A program made the translations under genes and the position numbers. Below the pieces are notes generated by a model that saw only the letters and a list, made by a program, of their open reading frames with translations, searched no databases and was not told where the DNA came from. This document shows positions 18,140-26,598 of a stretch of DNA of 64,000 nucleotides, one piece after another (positions within the stretch are counted from its first letter, which is position 1; each line of letters begins with the position of its first letter). Source of the DNA: JAZKDW01 sp040387375 (GTDB lineage: Bacteria; Pseudomonadota; Gammaproteobacteria; Burkholderiales; Burkholderiaceae_D); contig JAZKDW010000008.1 in NCBI GenBank assembly GCA_040387375.1, positions 73,878 to 137,877 on the forward strand, in the 5' to 3' direction.

Positions 18140-20245
18140 ATGGTGCTCCCGGTCTTGCGCGAAGAACTGGCACTGCTGCCAGGACCTTTGCTCGCGGACG
18201 GGCAACCCAGCTGGACGCTGCATGATCCGGCCCGCAATCAGTTCTACCGCATCGACTGGCCGACGTTTGAAATATTGCAGCGCTGGTCTTTCAATGATCC
18301 CGAAGCCATCGCCGCATCGATCGGAACCGACACCACCTTACACCTGCACGCTGACGACATCGATGGTGTAGCCCAATTCCTGGTGGAAAACCAACTCGTG
18401 CGGCCGGCAACGGACAAGGATGACGCACAACAATTTGCGGAGCGGCTGACACGCATCCAGGGTAGTCCTGTCGAGTGGCTGTTGCACCATTACCTGTTCT
18501 TCCGTTTCCCGCTGTGCCGGCCCGATGCCTGGCTGGGCCGCTGGCAAAAGGTGGCCGGTTTATTTTATACCCGCACTTTTTTTGTCCTGACGATGATCGC
18601 GCTGGCGCTGGGGCTCGGTCAGATCCTCCGGCGCTGGGATGTTTTCATTGCCTCCCTGGTGGATACCTTCAACTGGGAAGGACTGGTGACGTATGGCGTG
18701 GCGCTGATCTTCGTCAAATTGCTGCATGAGCTGGGCCACGCCTTTACCGCAAAACGTTTCGGCTGCCGCATTCCAACCATGGGTGTCGCGTTCCTCGTGA
18801 TGTGGCCGATGGCTTACACCGATACCAATGAAGCCTGGCGCCTTACCAATCGCCTGCAGCGCCTGCAAGTGGCGTCTGCGGGAATCGCCACCGAGCTGAT
18901 CATTGCCGCCTGGGCGAGCCTGGCCTGGGCGTTCCTTCCCAATGGCGACTTGCGTTCGGCGGCTTTTGTTCTTGCCACCACGTCCTGGATAGCGACCCTG
19001 GCCATCAATGCCAGTCCCTTCATGCGCTTCGACGGTTATTTCATGCTGTCGGACTGGCTGGATATGCCCAACATGCACGAGCGCAGCTTTGCACTCGCGC
19101 GCTGGAAATTGCGTGAATGGCTGTTTGGATTGGGTGAAGAAAAGCCCGAACATTTTTCACGTCAAATGGAAACGGGCCTGATCGCTTTTGCATGGGCAAC
19201 CTGGATTTACCGCCTCGTGTTATTTCTGGGTATCGCCGTGCTGGTGTATCACTTTGCAATCAAGATCGTCGGCATTTTTCTTTTCATGATTGAAATCGTC
19301 TGGTTCATTGCCATGCCGATTCGTCGCGAGCTCCGGGCGTGGATAGAACGCTGGCCGGCGATCCGCGCCAGTCATCGTGGCATCAGGAGCGCGCTGGTCC
19401 TGCTGGCGCTGATCCTGTTGTGCCTTGTACCGTGGCCGGGGCGGGTATCTTCAAGCGGCATCTTGCGTCCCGCGGAAATCTGGCCGGTGTTCGCACCGGG
19501 GCCGGCTTATGTGGAACGCTTCACCCATCGTGAAGGCAGCGAGGTCGACGCCGGCGCGGAGTTGATCACGCTTGCCGCGCCTGATGTGCAGCTCAAGCGG
19601 AAAACCGCCCTGGTGCGGATCGAGAGTTTGCGCTGGATGGTATCGACCAGTGGGTTCGATGCGGAGTCGCGCGCCTATTTTCAAAGCAGCCAGGATGAAT
19701 TGGCCGCGGCCGAAGCCGAGCTTGCCAATATAGACAAGGACCTGGCACGCTACGCGCCGAAAGCACCCTTCAAGGGACAATTAAGGGATATCGATCCGGA
19801 CCTGCATGCGGGTCAATGGCTCGCGCAGAAAGAAAAAATCGCCGTGCTAGTGGGACGCCAGGGCCTCATTGTCGAAACCTACCTGGATGAAGAGGCGGTG
19901 AAACGTGTGCATGTCGGTGACGATGCGATCTTCATCGCGGACGGCAGGGAAGGACCGGTGCTGCAACTGAAGGTCAGCAACGTCGACGCCGATGCGACGC
20001 GCGTCCTGCTCAACGGCATGCTCGCAGCGCAGGCTGGCGGACATGTGCTGACGCGGGAACGCAAGGGGCAGCTGGTGCCGGAATACGGGATATATCGGGT
20101 GACATTGACTGTGGAATCGCCAGTGGGGGAACTGGCTTCACAGTCGTGGCGGGGGCGGGTTGTCGTCCGGGGTAGCTGGGAGGCGCCGATCCTGAGGTAT
20201 GTACATAATGTGGTTGCGGTGGTGGTTCGGGAGGCGGGGTTTTGA
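18140..20245 (+). CDS. PqqD-like / M50 (site-2-protease type) / HlyD-like membrane protein
   Basis: A 701-residue polytopic membrane protein. Residues 1-100 resemble the PqqD/RRE fold (YRIDWPTFEILQRW, then HADDIDGVAQFLVENQLV). Residues 150-430 form an M50 metalloprotease-type membrane domain with zinc motif HELGH (His196, Glu197, His200) and the second motif NASPFMRFDG (Asp298), so all metal ligands appear present. After a TM at about 415-430, residues 435-700 form a HlyD-like lipoyl/barrel region (RVSSSGILRPAEIWPVFAP; YLDEEAVKRVHVGDDA). I chose ATG 18140, two bases after the previous stop, over the upstream TTG 18086, because the family-like sequence begins there. It may process or help translocate the giant protein in place of an ABC exporter. 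Confidence 0.82.
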   Translation: MVLPVLREELALLPGPLLADGQPSWTLHDPARNQFYRIDWPTFEILQRWSFNDPEAIAASIGTDTTLHLHADDIDGVAQFLVENQLVRPATDKDDAQQFAERLTRIQGSPVEWLLHHYLFFRFPLCRPDAWLGRWQKVAGLFYTRTFFVLTMIALALGLGQILRRWDVFIASLVDTFNWEGLVTYGVALIFVKLLHELGHAFTAKRFGCRIPTMGVAFLVMWPMAYTDTNEAWRLTNRLQRLQVASAGIATELIIAAWASLAWAFLPNGDLRSAAFVLATTSWIATLAINASPFMRFDGYFMLSDWLDMPNMHERSFALARWKLREWLFGLGEEKPEHFSRQMETGLIAFAWATWIYRLVLFLGIAVLVYHFAIKIVGIFLFMIEIVWFIAMPIRRELRAWIERWPAIRASHRGIRSALVLLALILLCLVPWPGRVSSSGILRPAEIWPVFAPGPAYVERFTHREGSEVDAGAELITLAAPDVQLKRKTALVRIESLRWMVSTSGFDAESRAYFQSSQDELAAAEAELANIDKDLARYAPKAPFKGQLRDIDPDLHAGQWLAQKEKIAVLVGRQGLIVETYLDEEAVKRVHVGDDAIFIADGREGPVLQLKVSNVDADATRVLLNGMLAAQAGGHVLTRERKGQLVPEYGIYRVTLTVESPVGELASQSWRGRVVVRGSWEAPILRYVHNVVAVVVREAGF

Positions 20246-20462
20246 GGTGAGGTGAGTCCGCTGGTTTATTTTCCATAAGTTGAATTTGGAGCTGGTCGAT
20301 TTTTCTGGTAATCGTCTTTTCTTCAGTGACAAGAATGCTGGCTTCGCTATCTAGATTTGAATGAAGGACCTGCGGATTAACAGTTTGAATAATCCAGTGA
20401 TTATTGGCTCGTTCTCATTCTTCAAACTTCATTAGGAATCGCTTAAAATTTCACCGTTACAA

Positions 20463-21251
20463 TTAACCATTTTTTGGTGCATATAAATCGACTCGTTGTC
20501 GCATTGATTTTTTGATTGTTCGGATCGCTGCCGCATATCTAGCTGCTACTCCCTCGATCGAGCCAACAAGATCTGGGTCGGCGTTTGTAAGTGATGCGCG
20601 AAGGCTATTTCCTTGTAAGTCGTCACTCCAAGGAACTTTCACTGGTAGCTTGTCCAATTCTTCCAATAAGCCCGCTGATATGCAAGCGATAGTAGGCCCA
20701 TCAGTCAATTTAGAAAAAAATTTGTTCGATGCGACGTCCCAAGCAATTAAGGTGTCGGTTTCAGAATTAAATATTCTAAGCAGATTTTTATTATTTGGAA
20801 GCTTCGAATTGGCTATTTTTTCGTTTGCCACATCAAGTTGTCGTATCAAGACATCAACTCGTCCGAATATGCCTTTCCGACGTTCGGAATCCAATCGGTC
20901 ACAGTATGCCGCTTTCGTTCTAAATATAACCTCGAAATTCGCACTCTGTGCCAAGAATGCAGCGTCTTGAGAAATCTGTGCAACGCCTTCTCTAAATGAT
21001 CCGTATGCAGTTACGGCAGTAGCGATAATAGTAACGGCACCGCCAATGACCTTTAGCTTCGTTATTAGGCTCCCTTCTTCAAACTCAATTTTGATCTTTA
21101 CTTGATCTCCGAGATAAAATCTTGCCCGCTCTCCAAAAAAGGCTAAAAGGTATTTCTCGAGATCGGCAAGCTTTTGTTTATCGTGAAATATATGAATGTC
21201 AAGTTTTGTATAGGCTTCACAGATAATTTCTTCATTGATGTAATTTGTCAT
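20463..21251 (-). CDS. Unknown protein with one hydrophobic segment (third gene of AT-rich operon)
   Basis: A 262-residue protein I do not recognise. One strongly hydrophobic stretch, IGGAVTIIATAVTAYGSF at about residues 69-86, could be a single membrane helix or hairpin. The N-terminal 60 residues are acidic and aromatic. The C-terminal half is helical and ends with a basic tail (TIKKSMRQRVDLYAPKNG). It is the last gene of a three-gene minus-strand operon, 75 bases after the protease gene. The AT-rich composition differs sharply from the GC-rich export genes beside it, which suggests horizontal transfer. No strong ribosome site precedes the ATG. A role with the protease is inferred from position only. 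Confidence 0.7.
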   Translation of the reverse strand: MTNYINEEIICEAYTKLDIHIFHDKQKLADLEKYLLAFFGERARFYLGDQVKIKIEFEEGSLITKLKVIGGAVTIIATAVTAYGSFREGVAQISQDAAFLAQSANFEVIFRTKAAYCDRLDSERRKGIFGRVDVLIRQLDVANEKIANSKLPNNKNLLRIFNSETDTLIAWDVASNKFFSKLTDGPTIACISAGLLEELDKLPVKVPWSDDLQGNSLRASLTNADPDLVGSIEGVAARYAAAIRTIKKSMRQRVDLYAPKNG

Positions 21252-21326
21252 TATTTTTAAATGAATTGAACTTTCTTTAATGCGCCTTACAGATCTATAT
21301 GACTATTTCGACAGATGCAGATTTAA

Positions 21327-22271
21327 TTAATTTTTCTTGTCGTTAAGATCCATACCGTCTTTTACTGATCCAACATAGCGTAGCGTTTTATCCTTAAAAA
21401 CACTCAGCATCAAATCCACAAATTCCAAAAACTTATAAACCGAGTTTCCCAACTCGTATTCTTTAGTGCCTTCCTTTACCATTCCATCGCCTAAAAGACG
21501 TGATGCTTCATCTACATCAATTACGAAACTATGATCTTTGTAATGATTCGTAAAGTGATCTGCTAAGGACTGCGCAGTACGAGGTTTGGGGAACGCTTTA
21601 CCACCTAATAATCGCTCCGCGTATTGGGTCGCGGATTCATTTATTCGTTCGAACAGGCCAAGATCCTTGATATTTAAATTTGCGGTAAGATATTTTGCAA
21701 ACATATCTGCAGAATCCGGAAATTTCGTGGACAGCGCTGCAATTTTTTCTAAAGCGTTAGCAAGGCCTAAGGCCGGAAATCCGCCAATCTGTGGGTCGAT
21801 TGGACCAAGCTCACTGAGAAAACCCATGTGTATCTCACTCGCCCCCAGGGAAATAAGAGTTGCAGCTGATTTGGCCCGCCTTGGAACGGAAACAACAAAT
21901 TTTTTATTTGCAAGGCGATGGCAGGTTTTGCTGATTAAATAGGCTGGTTCAATTCTTCCCCCATCGCTCAACAAGATCATAAGAATGTCTGCTGTTTTAT
22001 TAACATCCGCTATCGCTTCATAAATTTTGTTGGAATGATACGTCCCGATAGAAAAATAATCATCATAAAGAAAAACGACTCTATAGGATGAGAGTCCATA
22101 ATCGTGTATTAATTTTTCTAGATGAAGTGAAAGTTGCTTTTTTAATTCCTCGCCGTCTGCTTCCTTCACCAACGAATATATGTCGGATTGGTTGGAAAGG
22201 TTGTAAGTCTTCGTTGGAATAATTGTGGGATTAGTAACTGGAGGAATAATTTCCTCTTCTGCATTTTCCAT
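21327..22271 (-). CDS. SDH-family Clp-fold serine protease
   Basis: A 314-residue soluble protein of the serine dehydrogenase proteinase / SppA-like Clp-crotonase superfamily. Residues 94-162 hold the diagnostic core: a beta strand, SDGGRIEPA (102-110, oxyanion turn), VSVPRRAKSAATLISLGA with nucleophile Ser135 by analogy to the AMSGGTLI motif of the family, and SELGPIDPQIGG. The C-terminal 150 residues are helical. No signal peptide or TM helix is seen, so it is probably cytoplasmic and ATP-independent. It lies between two membrane-protein genes in one AT-rich operon. The family assignment is good; the substrate and biological role are unknown. A membrane-stress or defence function is possible. 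Confidence 0.85.
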   Translation of the reverse strand: MENAEEEIIPPVTNPTIIPTKTYNLSNQSDIYSLVKEADGEELKKQLSLHLEKLIHDYGLSSYRVVFLYDDYFSIGTYHSNKIYEAIADVNKTADILMILLSDGGRIEPAYLISKTCHRLANKKFVVSVPRRAKSAATLISLGASEIHMGFLSELGPIDPQIGGFPALGLANALEKIAALSTKFPDSADMFAKYLTANLNIKDLGLFERINESATQYAERLLGGKAFPKPRTAQSLADHFTNHYKDHSFVIDVDEASRLLGDGMVKEGTKEYELGNSVYKFLEFVDLMLSVFKDKTLRYVGSVKDGMDLNDKKN

Positions 22272-22327
22272 TTTCTATTTTCCGATCATGCACTCAATGT
22301 ATAACTAAAAATAGTTCTTTTGATTGA

Positions 22328-23374
22328 CTAATGGATTTCTATAATCTCGGTTTCATCTATAACAGGAAGTGCTTTGAGGTCCAGCACCTTATTAAATTGT
22401 GTCAAAATATTTTCAGTAACTGGGACTGAGATTAATGCGCAAAATCCCGTGCCTTCATTTACCCACTGATTGCATGTAAATGTAATTGATTGCTTTCCTT
22501 CAGGGACCTCAAGATGGTACGTGGCCCCAACAACAAAAATTGCATGTTCTTGAATGCGAATTTCCCCATCGCAATGTAAATGGAATCTAAATCCATCAGT
22601 AGGTTGTAATGCTTTGAATTGAATTAATTTCCAATGATCTGTTCCAAACTCAGTTAGCCGGAGCTCTACGTCAATATGATTCTTACCGTTTGCAAAATCT
22701 TTAACTTGAATAGTTGCACGATAAGATACATCCCCATTCTCATTGAAATGCGTAAGTTCTGGTTTTTCAAATGTCGTTCTTTTACCCTCGGGATCGCTGA
22801 CCGTAACGAGTGAGCAAAATGAATCTTTATCTTCAAATCCCAAAATTATGTCATTGAATCCGTCAGCGCTTGGGTAGAGACGATAAGTGTAAATTCCTTC
22901 TATCGCAATTAATTTTTTTTCGGTGCAAAAGAAGGCTCGTGCATTTATGGCATAGTTGCTTCGAACGCTTTTTTCTTTTATTTCGAGTGTCTTATCAATG
23001 AAGTAACCGTAGTAGTCGCCGATATTTGGATACTTGTTCTTTTCGCTAACGGAAGGCTGAATTAATGCCTTTATAGCCTCCTTTTTAGACTCTGGATCCA
23101 TATTCGCAAGAAACTCTCGGCGAACCACTATGTCTTCAAGTAATGATTTGATTTTTTCTATAAACTCGGACGTTCCTGATGCAAACGTAAAAATTGATGC
23201 GATCAGGATGGATATTCCTATGCCTTCAATTAGCTTAATTGCAATACTTAACCAATAAATTCTAGTTTGCTCTGGATATGATTTTTCTAGCAATATGGAG
23301 ACAAGCAATATTGTTATACCGAGCCACAAATAGTTAAGAAAAAAAGCACGTAACCAGTTCCAAGTTGATTTCAT
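22328..23374 (-). CDS. Two-TM membrane protein with large C-terminal cytoplasmic domain
   Basis: A 348-residue protein, unrecognised by name. Two TM helices are visible at about residues 10-28 (FFLNYLWLGITILLVSIL) and 42-63 (SIAIKLIEGIGISILIASIFTF). An EIM-like helical linker and a beta-rich C-terminal domain with many aromatic residues follow. I set the start at ATG 23374, which has AGGGGG about 10 bases upstream, rather than the longer frame to 23437. It is the first gene of the AT-rich operon, 56 bases before the protease gene. Membrane helices joined to a soluble domain resemble the organisation of some defence effectors and stress sensors, but I see no motif that proves this. Confidence 0.75.
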   Translation of the reverse strand: MKSTWNWLRAFFLNYLWLGITILLVSILLEKSYPEQTRIYWLSIAIKLIEGIGISILIASIFTFASGTSEFIEKIKSLLEDIVVRREFLANMDPESKKEAIKALIQPSVSEKNKYPNIGDYYGYFIDKTLEIKEKSVRSNYAINARAFFCTEKKLIAIEGIYTYRLYPSADGFNDIILGFEDKDSFCSLVTVSDPEGKRTTFEKPELTHFNENGDVSYRATIQVKDFANGKNHIDVELRLTEFGTDHWKLIQFKALQPTDGFRFHLHCDGEIRIQEHAIFVVGATYHLEVPEGKQSITFTCNQWVNEGTGFCALISVPVTENILTQFNKVLDLKALPVIDETEIIEIH

Positions 23375-23869
23375 TTGACTCAATGCCCCCTGCGGACGCC
23401 TACGTTTATCTCTAGTGAAGGTTGCGCCCCCATTCAAATAACGCGGGCTTCTATAAATACATGCAATTGATACTTAATCAATAGTAACAAAACTTTTGAC
23501 ATGTTGCGTTAAAGATACATGTCTTGCATCCTCAAAGCTGTGAAATTCCGCAGCAGACTATGCAACTATGTATGTCAGTCTCGAAATACGTTGGCAAAAT
23601 CTTCGGCCCGTTCCTTATCTCGCATCTGTTCTAATATGCAACGAAGCAGAAATAGAGAATTGTGGTGGCAATTTGGCACCGGCCATAATATAATCGTTTC
23701 ACGGGCTAAAAAACTTGGTTTTGCAAGTAACAGGGTAAGAGCCTGGAGGACTGTTTTTATAGGCATGTTGATCGTTAGTTTTATTTTTGGAGAAGGTGCA
23801 TATGCACCGCCTGCAGTGGCTGTGGTCGCCGAATGGTGAGCCGGCGCAGGAATACCTAAGAGGGTAGAG
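23375..23869. other. Intergenic region between the protease operon and the TacAT pair
   Basis: About 495 bases with no convincing gene. A 106-codon plus-strand frame at 23519-23839 lacks a ribosome site and recognisable sequence. The perfect palindrome at 23795-23808 is listed separately. Confidence 0.5.
23795..23808. promoter_or_regulatory. Perfect 14-bp palindrome, candidate TacA operator
   Basis: GGTGCATATGCACC is a perfect palindrome 61 bases upstream of the antitoxin start. Ribbon-helix-helix antitoxins usually repress their own promoters through such sites, so it is a reasonable operator candidate. Confidence 0.45.
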
Positions 23870-24181
23870 ATGAGCCTAGTCGAGGAAAGGGGCCGTATTA
23901 CGGCCAGAGTTCCTCTTGCTGTGCAAGAGAAACTGCAGGAGGCGGCAGATTTGGTAGGGGCTACTGTGAACCAGTTTGTGGTTCAGAGTGCGCTTGAAAA
24001 AGCAGAACAAATCATTGATCGTGAGACGATGATTGGTGTGACCCGCCGTGATGCCGCCATGCTGATTGATTTACTTGAGAATCCTCCAAAGCCGAATCCG
24101 GCACTGAAAAGGGCTCTTGAGCGGTATAAGGACAGAATAAAAAATGGGTCACTACGTAGCACTGCTGGATCAGACACATGA
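23870..24181 (+). CDS. DUF1778-type (TacA-like) ribbon-helix-helix antitoxin
   Basis: A 103-residue antitoxin. The N-terminal ribbon-helix-helix, RITARVPLAVQEKLQEAA followed by VNQFVVQSALEKAEQII, is the usual DUF1778 pattern. The C-terminal tail (FLENPPKPN-like: LLENPPKPNPALKRALERY) is the conserved toxin-neutralising segment. It should bind the GNAT toxin and repress the operon. GAGGG lies eight bases before the ATG. The gene overlaps the toxin gene by 38 bases, as is typical of TacAT-type pairs. Confidence 0.92.
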   Translation: MSLVEERGRITARVPLAVQEKLQEAADLVGATVNQFVVQSALEKAEQIIDRETMIGVTRRDAAMLIDLLENPPKPNPALKRALERYKDRIKNGSLRSTAGSDT

Positions 24182-24641
24182 TGTAAAAGGTTTTGACTGC
24201 GGAACAGAGCAATTGAACACATGGCTGCAGACAATAGCAGGCCAGCATCAAACAAAAGGGCTGTCTAAAACCTTCGTTCTGGTAGACGACGAAAAGCCCC
24301 CAGTTATCGTTGGCTTCTACGCCATGGCAATCCGTCGCATGACGCCAAGGGATGCTCTGCCAGCGGAATTAGGTAGAAAACTTCCTTTCGATGTCCCCGG
24401 CTTTACGCTGGCGCGCCTGGCAATAGCCAGCAGCGCAGCAGGGAAGGGCTTTGGTGGCGATCTTCTTATCGATGCGATGCGCCGAGCCAAGCAGGTTTCC
24501 AACCAGGTTGGCGGCGCATTCATTTGTGTTGACGCGAAGGACCAGGCGGCTGCCGATTTCTACAAGCACTTCGGCTTTACACCACTGCCTGATGATCCTC
24601 TTGCTCTGGTAATGACAATGTCGTCGATTGGCGATGATTGA
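24144..24641 (+). CDS. GNAT acetyltransferase toxin (TacT-like)
   Basis: A 165-residue GNAT-fold toxin. Characterised relatives acetylate the amino group of charged tRNAs and block translation. The N-terminus DQTHDVKGFDCGTEQLNTWL is typical of the group, as are the acetyl-CoA loop AIASSAAGKGFGGDLL (about residues 93-108) and YKHFGFTPLPDDP (Tyr140 region) near the C-terminus. The length matches TacT toxins, and the pairing with an overlapping DUF1778 antitoxin confirms the assignment. All key motifs look intact, so the toxin is probably active. Confidence 0.92.
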   Translation: MGHYVALLDQTHDVKGFDCGTEQLNTWLQTIAGQHQTKGLSKTFVLVDDEKPPVIVGFYAMAIRRMTPRDALPAELGRKLPFDVPGFTLARLAIASSAAGKGFGGDLLIDAMRRAKQVSNQVGGAFICVDAKDQAAADFYKHFGFTPLPDDPLALVMTMSSIGDD

Positions 24642-24746
24642 CCAGACGAAGTAAATACTGATGCGACGGTTGCACGTAACCCTTGCCAGATTCTCGCACT
24701 CCCGACCTGAGCTCAAACCACAAGCGCGGATGAATGCTCGGTTCAG

Positions 24747-25031
24747 TCATTGGTTCAGCGCATCTTCAATCATTTCCCTCTGTTCTTTAGTGCCCATACG
24801 GTCCCATGTCTCTGAAGGAATGTTGAGTATGCTCTGTGCCTGTTCTCCGGCATGACGCCATGCATCCTGTATAACATCGCCTTCAGTCGGCGAGTTTCCA
24901 TCAGAGCTGTCTGTGTCAGTGCTCCAGTTCCATCCGGATTTTTTCGACGCGCTTTTGAATGAATAGCCAACGGCTTCCAGTGCTTCTTTCCTGGACTGCA
25001 AGTCAGATGAAATTGCGCTATTTTTAAACAT
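24747..25031 (-). CDS. Small hypothetical protein, 94 aa
   Basis: I do not recognise this protein. It is hydrophilic and Ser/Asp-rich in the middle (WNWSTDTDSSDGNSPTEGD) and ends with a helical, acidic segment, ETWDRMGTKEQREMIEDALN. I set the start at ATG 25031 (MFKNSAISSD) because the upstream extension covers the neighbour's stop and adds unconvincing sequence. It lies 11 bases after another small gene on the same strand, so the two are probably cotranscribed. The setting, next to a ParB-like gene, suggests plasmid or integrative-element cargo. Confidence 0.6.
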   Translation of the reverse strand: MFKNSAISSDLQSRKEALEAVGYSFKSASKKSGWNWSTDTDSSDGNSPTEGDVIQDAWRHAGEQAQSILNIPSETWDRMGTKEQREMIEDALNQ

Positions 25032-25042
25032 GATATGTCCGT

Positions 25043-25285
25043 TCAACCATTGCTGGTACTGATGCGTTTGAGCCGCTGACCGTAAATGCCCCAGACACAC
25101 TCAACGCCATCCACATTGCCGCAGAGCGCCCAGCCGTTTCCAATTTTCTTTGCAACCACTTCGCTGCCAATTTCGGCTGCCAGCCGTTGCGCCCATTGTG
25201 TTGCTGAACCTTGCCCCTTGAAAAACTCGTTTTCTTCAACCATTACTGTCGCATCAAAAACTGGGGTGGCGAATAGTGTCGTCAC
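25043..25285 (-). CDS. Small hypothetical protein, 80 aa
   Basis: Unrecognised. I chose GTG 25285 because AGGAAA sits six bases upstream; the longer frame from ATG 25351 has no ribosome site. The product has a helical middle (TQWAQRLAAEIGSEVVAKKI) and a short beta-like end (GWALCGNVDGVECVWGIYG). It precedes another small gene by 11 bases in a probable two-gene operon downstream of the ParB-like gene. Confidence 0.55.
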   Translation of the reverse strand: MTTLFATPVFDATVMVEENEFFKGQGSATQWAQRLAAEIGSEVVAKKIGNGWALCGNVDGVECVWGIYGQRLKRISTSNG

Positions 25286-25450
25286 GGGTGATTTCCTTTC
25301 AGCTGACTTGCATTTTTCAGAATGATTCGGGCTTGCCATCTCCGACAGCATATCTTGTTTGGCTTGTGGAGAAAACGTATTAGGGCGAGCGCTACTTTCA
25401 CATCATTGATCCAGAAGCACTTGGCCGTTCATGGTGCTGATGCCAGCACA

Positions 25451-26254
25451 CTATTGCCCACCGCGCGCCTCCGCAAGCGCAATCGTCAAGTGCTGCACCT
25501 TCTTTTTCAACTGATCGCGCTCTTCGGTGAGTTCAGCGACCAATAACGTCAGGCGGTGAATGGCGAGTTGATCGGGCGTGGCGTCGCTGGGTGGGGCTTC
25601 CGGTTCAGGCTTCGGAGGCAGCCTGGCTTCGCGCACTTGTCTGGCCGCCTGGCGCAGTTCCTTCTTGCCTCCGGCGACAGCTGCCACCTGTTTTTCGCCA
25701 GGCAAGGAAGCCACGGCGACGGCAGCATTAATGGAGATTACGCCGGACTTTACTGCACTCACCAATTCGGGCGTTGCAGTCTTCTGGATTTTCTCGATCT
25801 GACCCAGCGTCGCGCTGCTCACCCGAGCCGCGCGCGCAACAGCCTCGCGCGTCCACGGTGGCTCGGCCGGGGCGGGGACATCAGACCCGGCCGTTTCTGC
25901 AGACGACCGCTCTTCTTGCGCCAGGGTCGGGCGCGCGGATACGATCTCCTTCTTGCGCAGGGCGAGCACACCTCGTTGGAAATCCGATACGCTACGCCGT
26001 CCAAGGTGATTGTCTATCATCCACAGAAACACATCGTCCATCGACTGGAACGTGTGGTTCTGCATGGTATTGAAAGGGATGCCGTGTTTCATGCAGATGG
26101 CGTAGCGGTTGTGTCCGTCCACCAGGAGATCGTTCCACAGCACCAGTGCATCGCGGCACCCTTCGGAGAGGAGGCTGCGTTCCAGCGCAGTGAATTCATC
26201 TTCGGTCAGCGGATCAATATAGGCACGGAGGTCTTCGTTGATAGTGATGGCCAT
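25451..26254 (-). CDS. ParB-like partition/nuclease-domain protein
   Basis: A 267-residue protein (from ATG 26254) with a ParB N-terminal-type domain: LTEDEFTALERSLLSEGCRD, followed by LVDGHNRYAICMKHGIPF near residues 45-62, which is the ParB/Srx-like signature. A central helix-turn-helix-like segment (TREAVARAARVSSATLGQIEKI) and a C-terminal coiled coil (LVAELTEERDQLKKKVQHL) follow. No ParA is nearby, so this is not a standard partition locus. Orphan genes of this kind are common on plasmids, prophages and integrative elements, and mark this stretch as accessory DNA. Confidence 0.8.
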   Translation of the reverse strand: MAITINEDLRAYIDPLTEDEFTALERSLLSEGCRDALVLWNDLLVDGHNRYAICMKHGIPFNTMQNHTFQSMDDVFLWMIDNHLGRRSVSDFQRGVLALRKKEIVSARPTLAQEERSSAETAGSDVPAPAEPPWTREAVARAARVSSATLGQIEKIQKTATPELVSAVKSGVISINAAVAVASLPGEKQVAAVAGGKKELRQAARQVREARLPPKPEPEAPPSDATPDQLAIHRLTLLVAELTEERDQLKKKVQHLTIALAEARGGQ

Positions 26255-26598
26255 GGCCCGGATAAAATAAAATGAGAGCGGCGTAGTGTACACACCGCTG
26301 CCGTTTTACGCCTCCCGGCCGCGCGGAATTTTTATCAGCGCTCCAAAAAGCCGCATGTGAAGGCTGCGGGAATTCTTGCCTTTTGCTCCCATTGCCTGGC
26401 GGGGTTATTCCCCCAAGTCGGATAGAACCGACACCCCCCCCGCAATGCATGAATAAAGACATGGAGATGAATTTATAACCTATTGATAAATATGCAGTTT
26501 CAACATAAAATAAAAAAATTATCCTAAATATTGAAACCTTTGATGTTCCTGAAGATGCTTCGCGTCAATACATTGATGCGAGACAGACATTCCTTGCA

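Noticed and set aside
20246..20462. tRNA or attachment site at the edge of the AT-rich island
   Set aside because: I looked for cloverleaf elements and repeats at both ends and saw none.
23519..23839. 106-codon plus-strand frame before the TacAT pair
   Set aside because: No ribosome site, no recognisable domain, Arg/Ser-rich random-like composition, and it covers the operator candidate.
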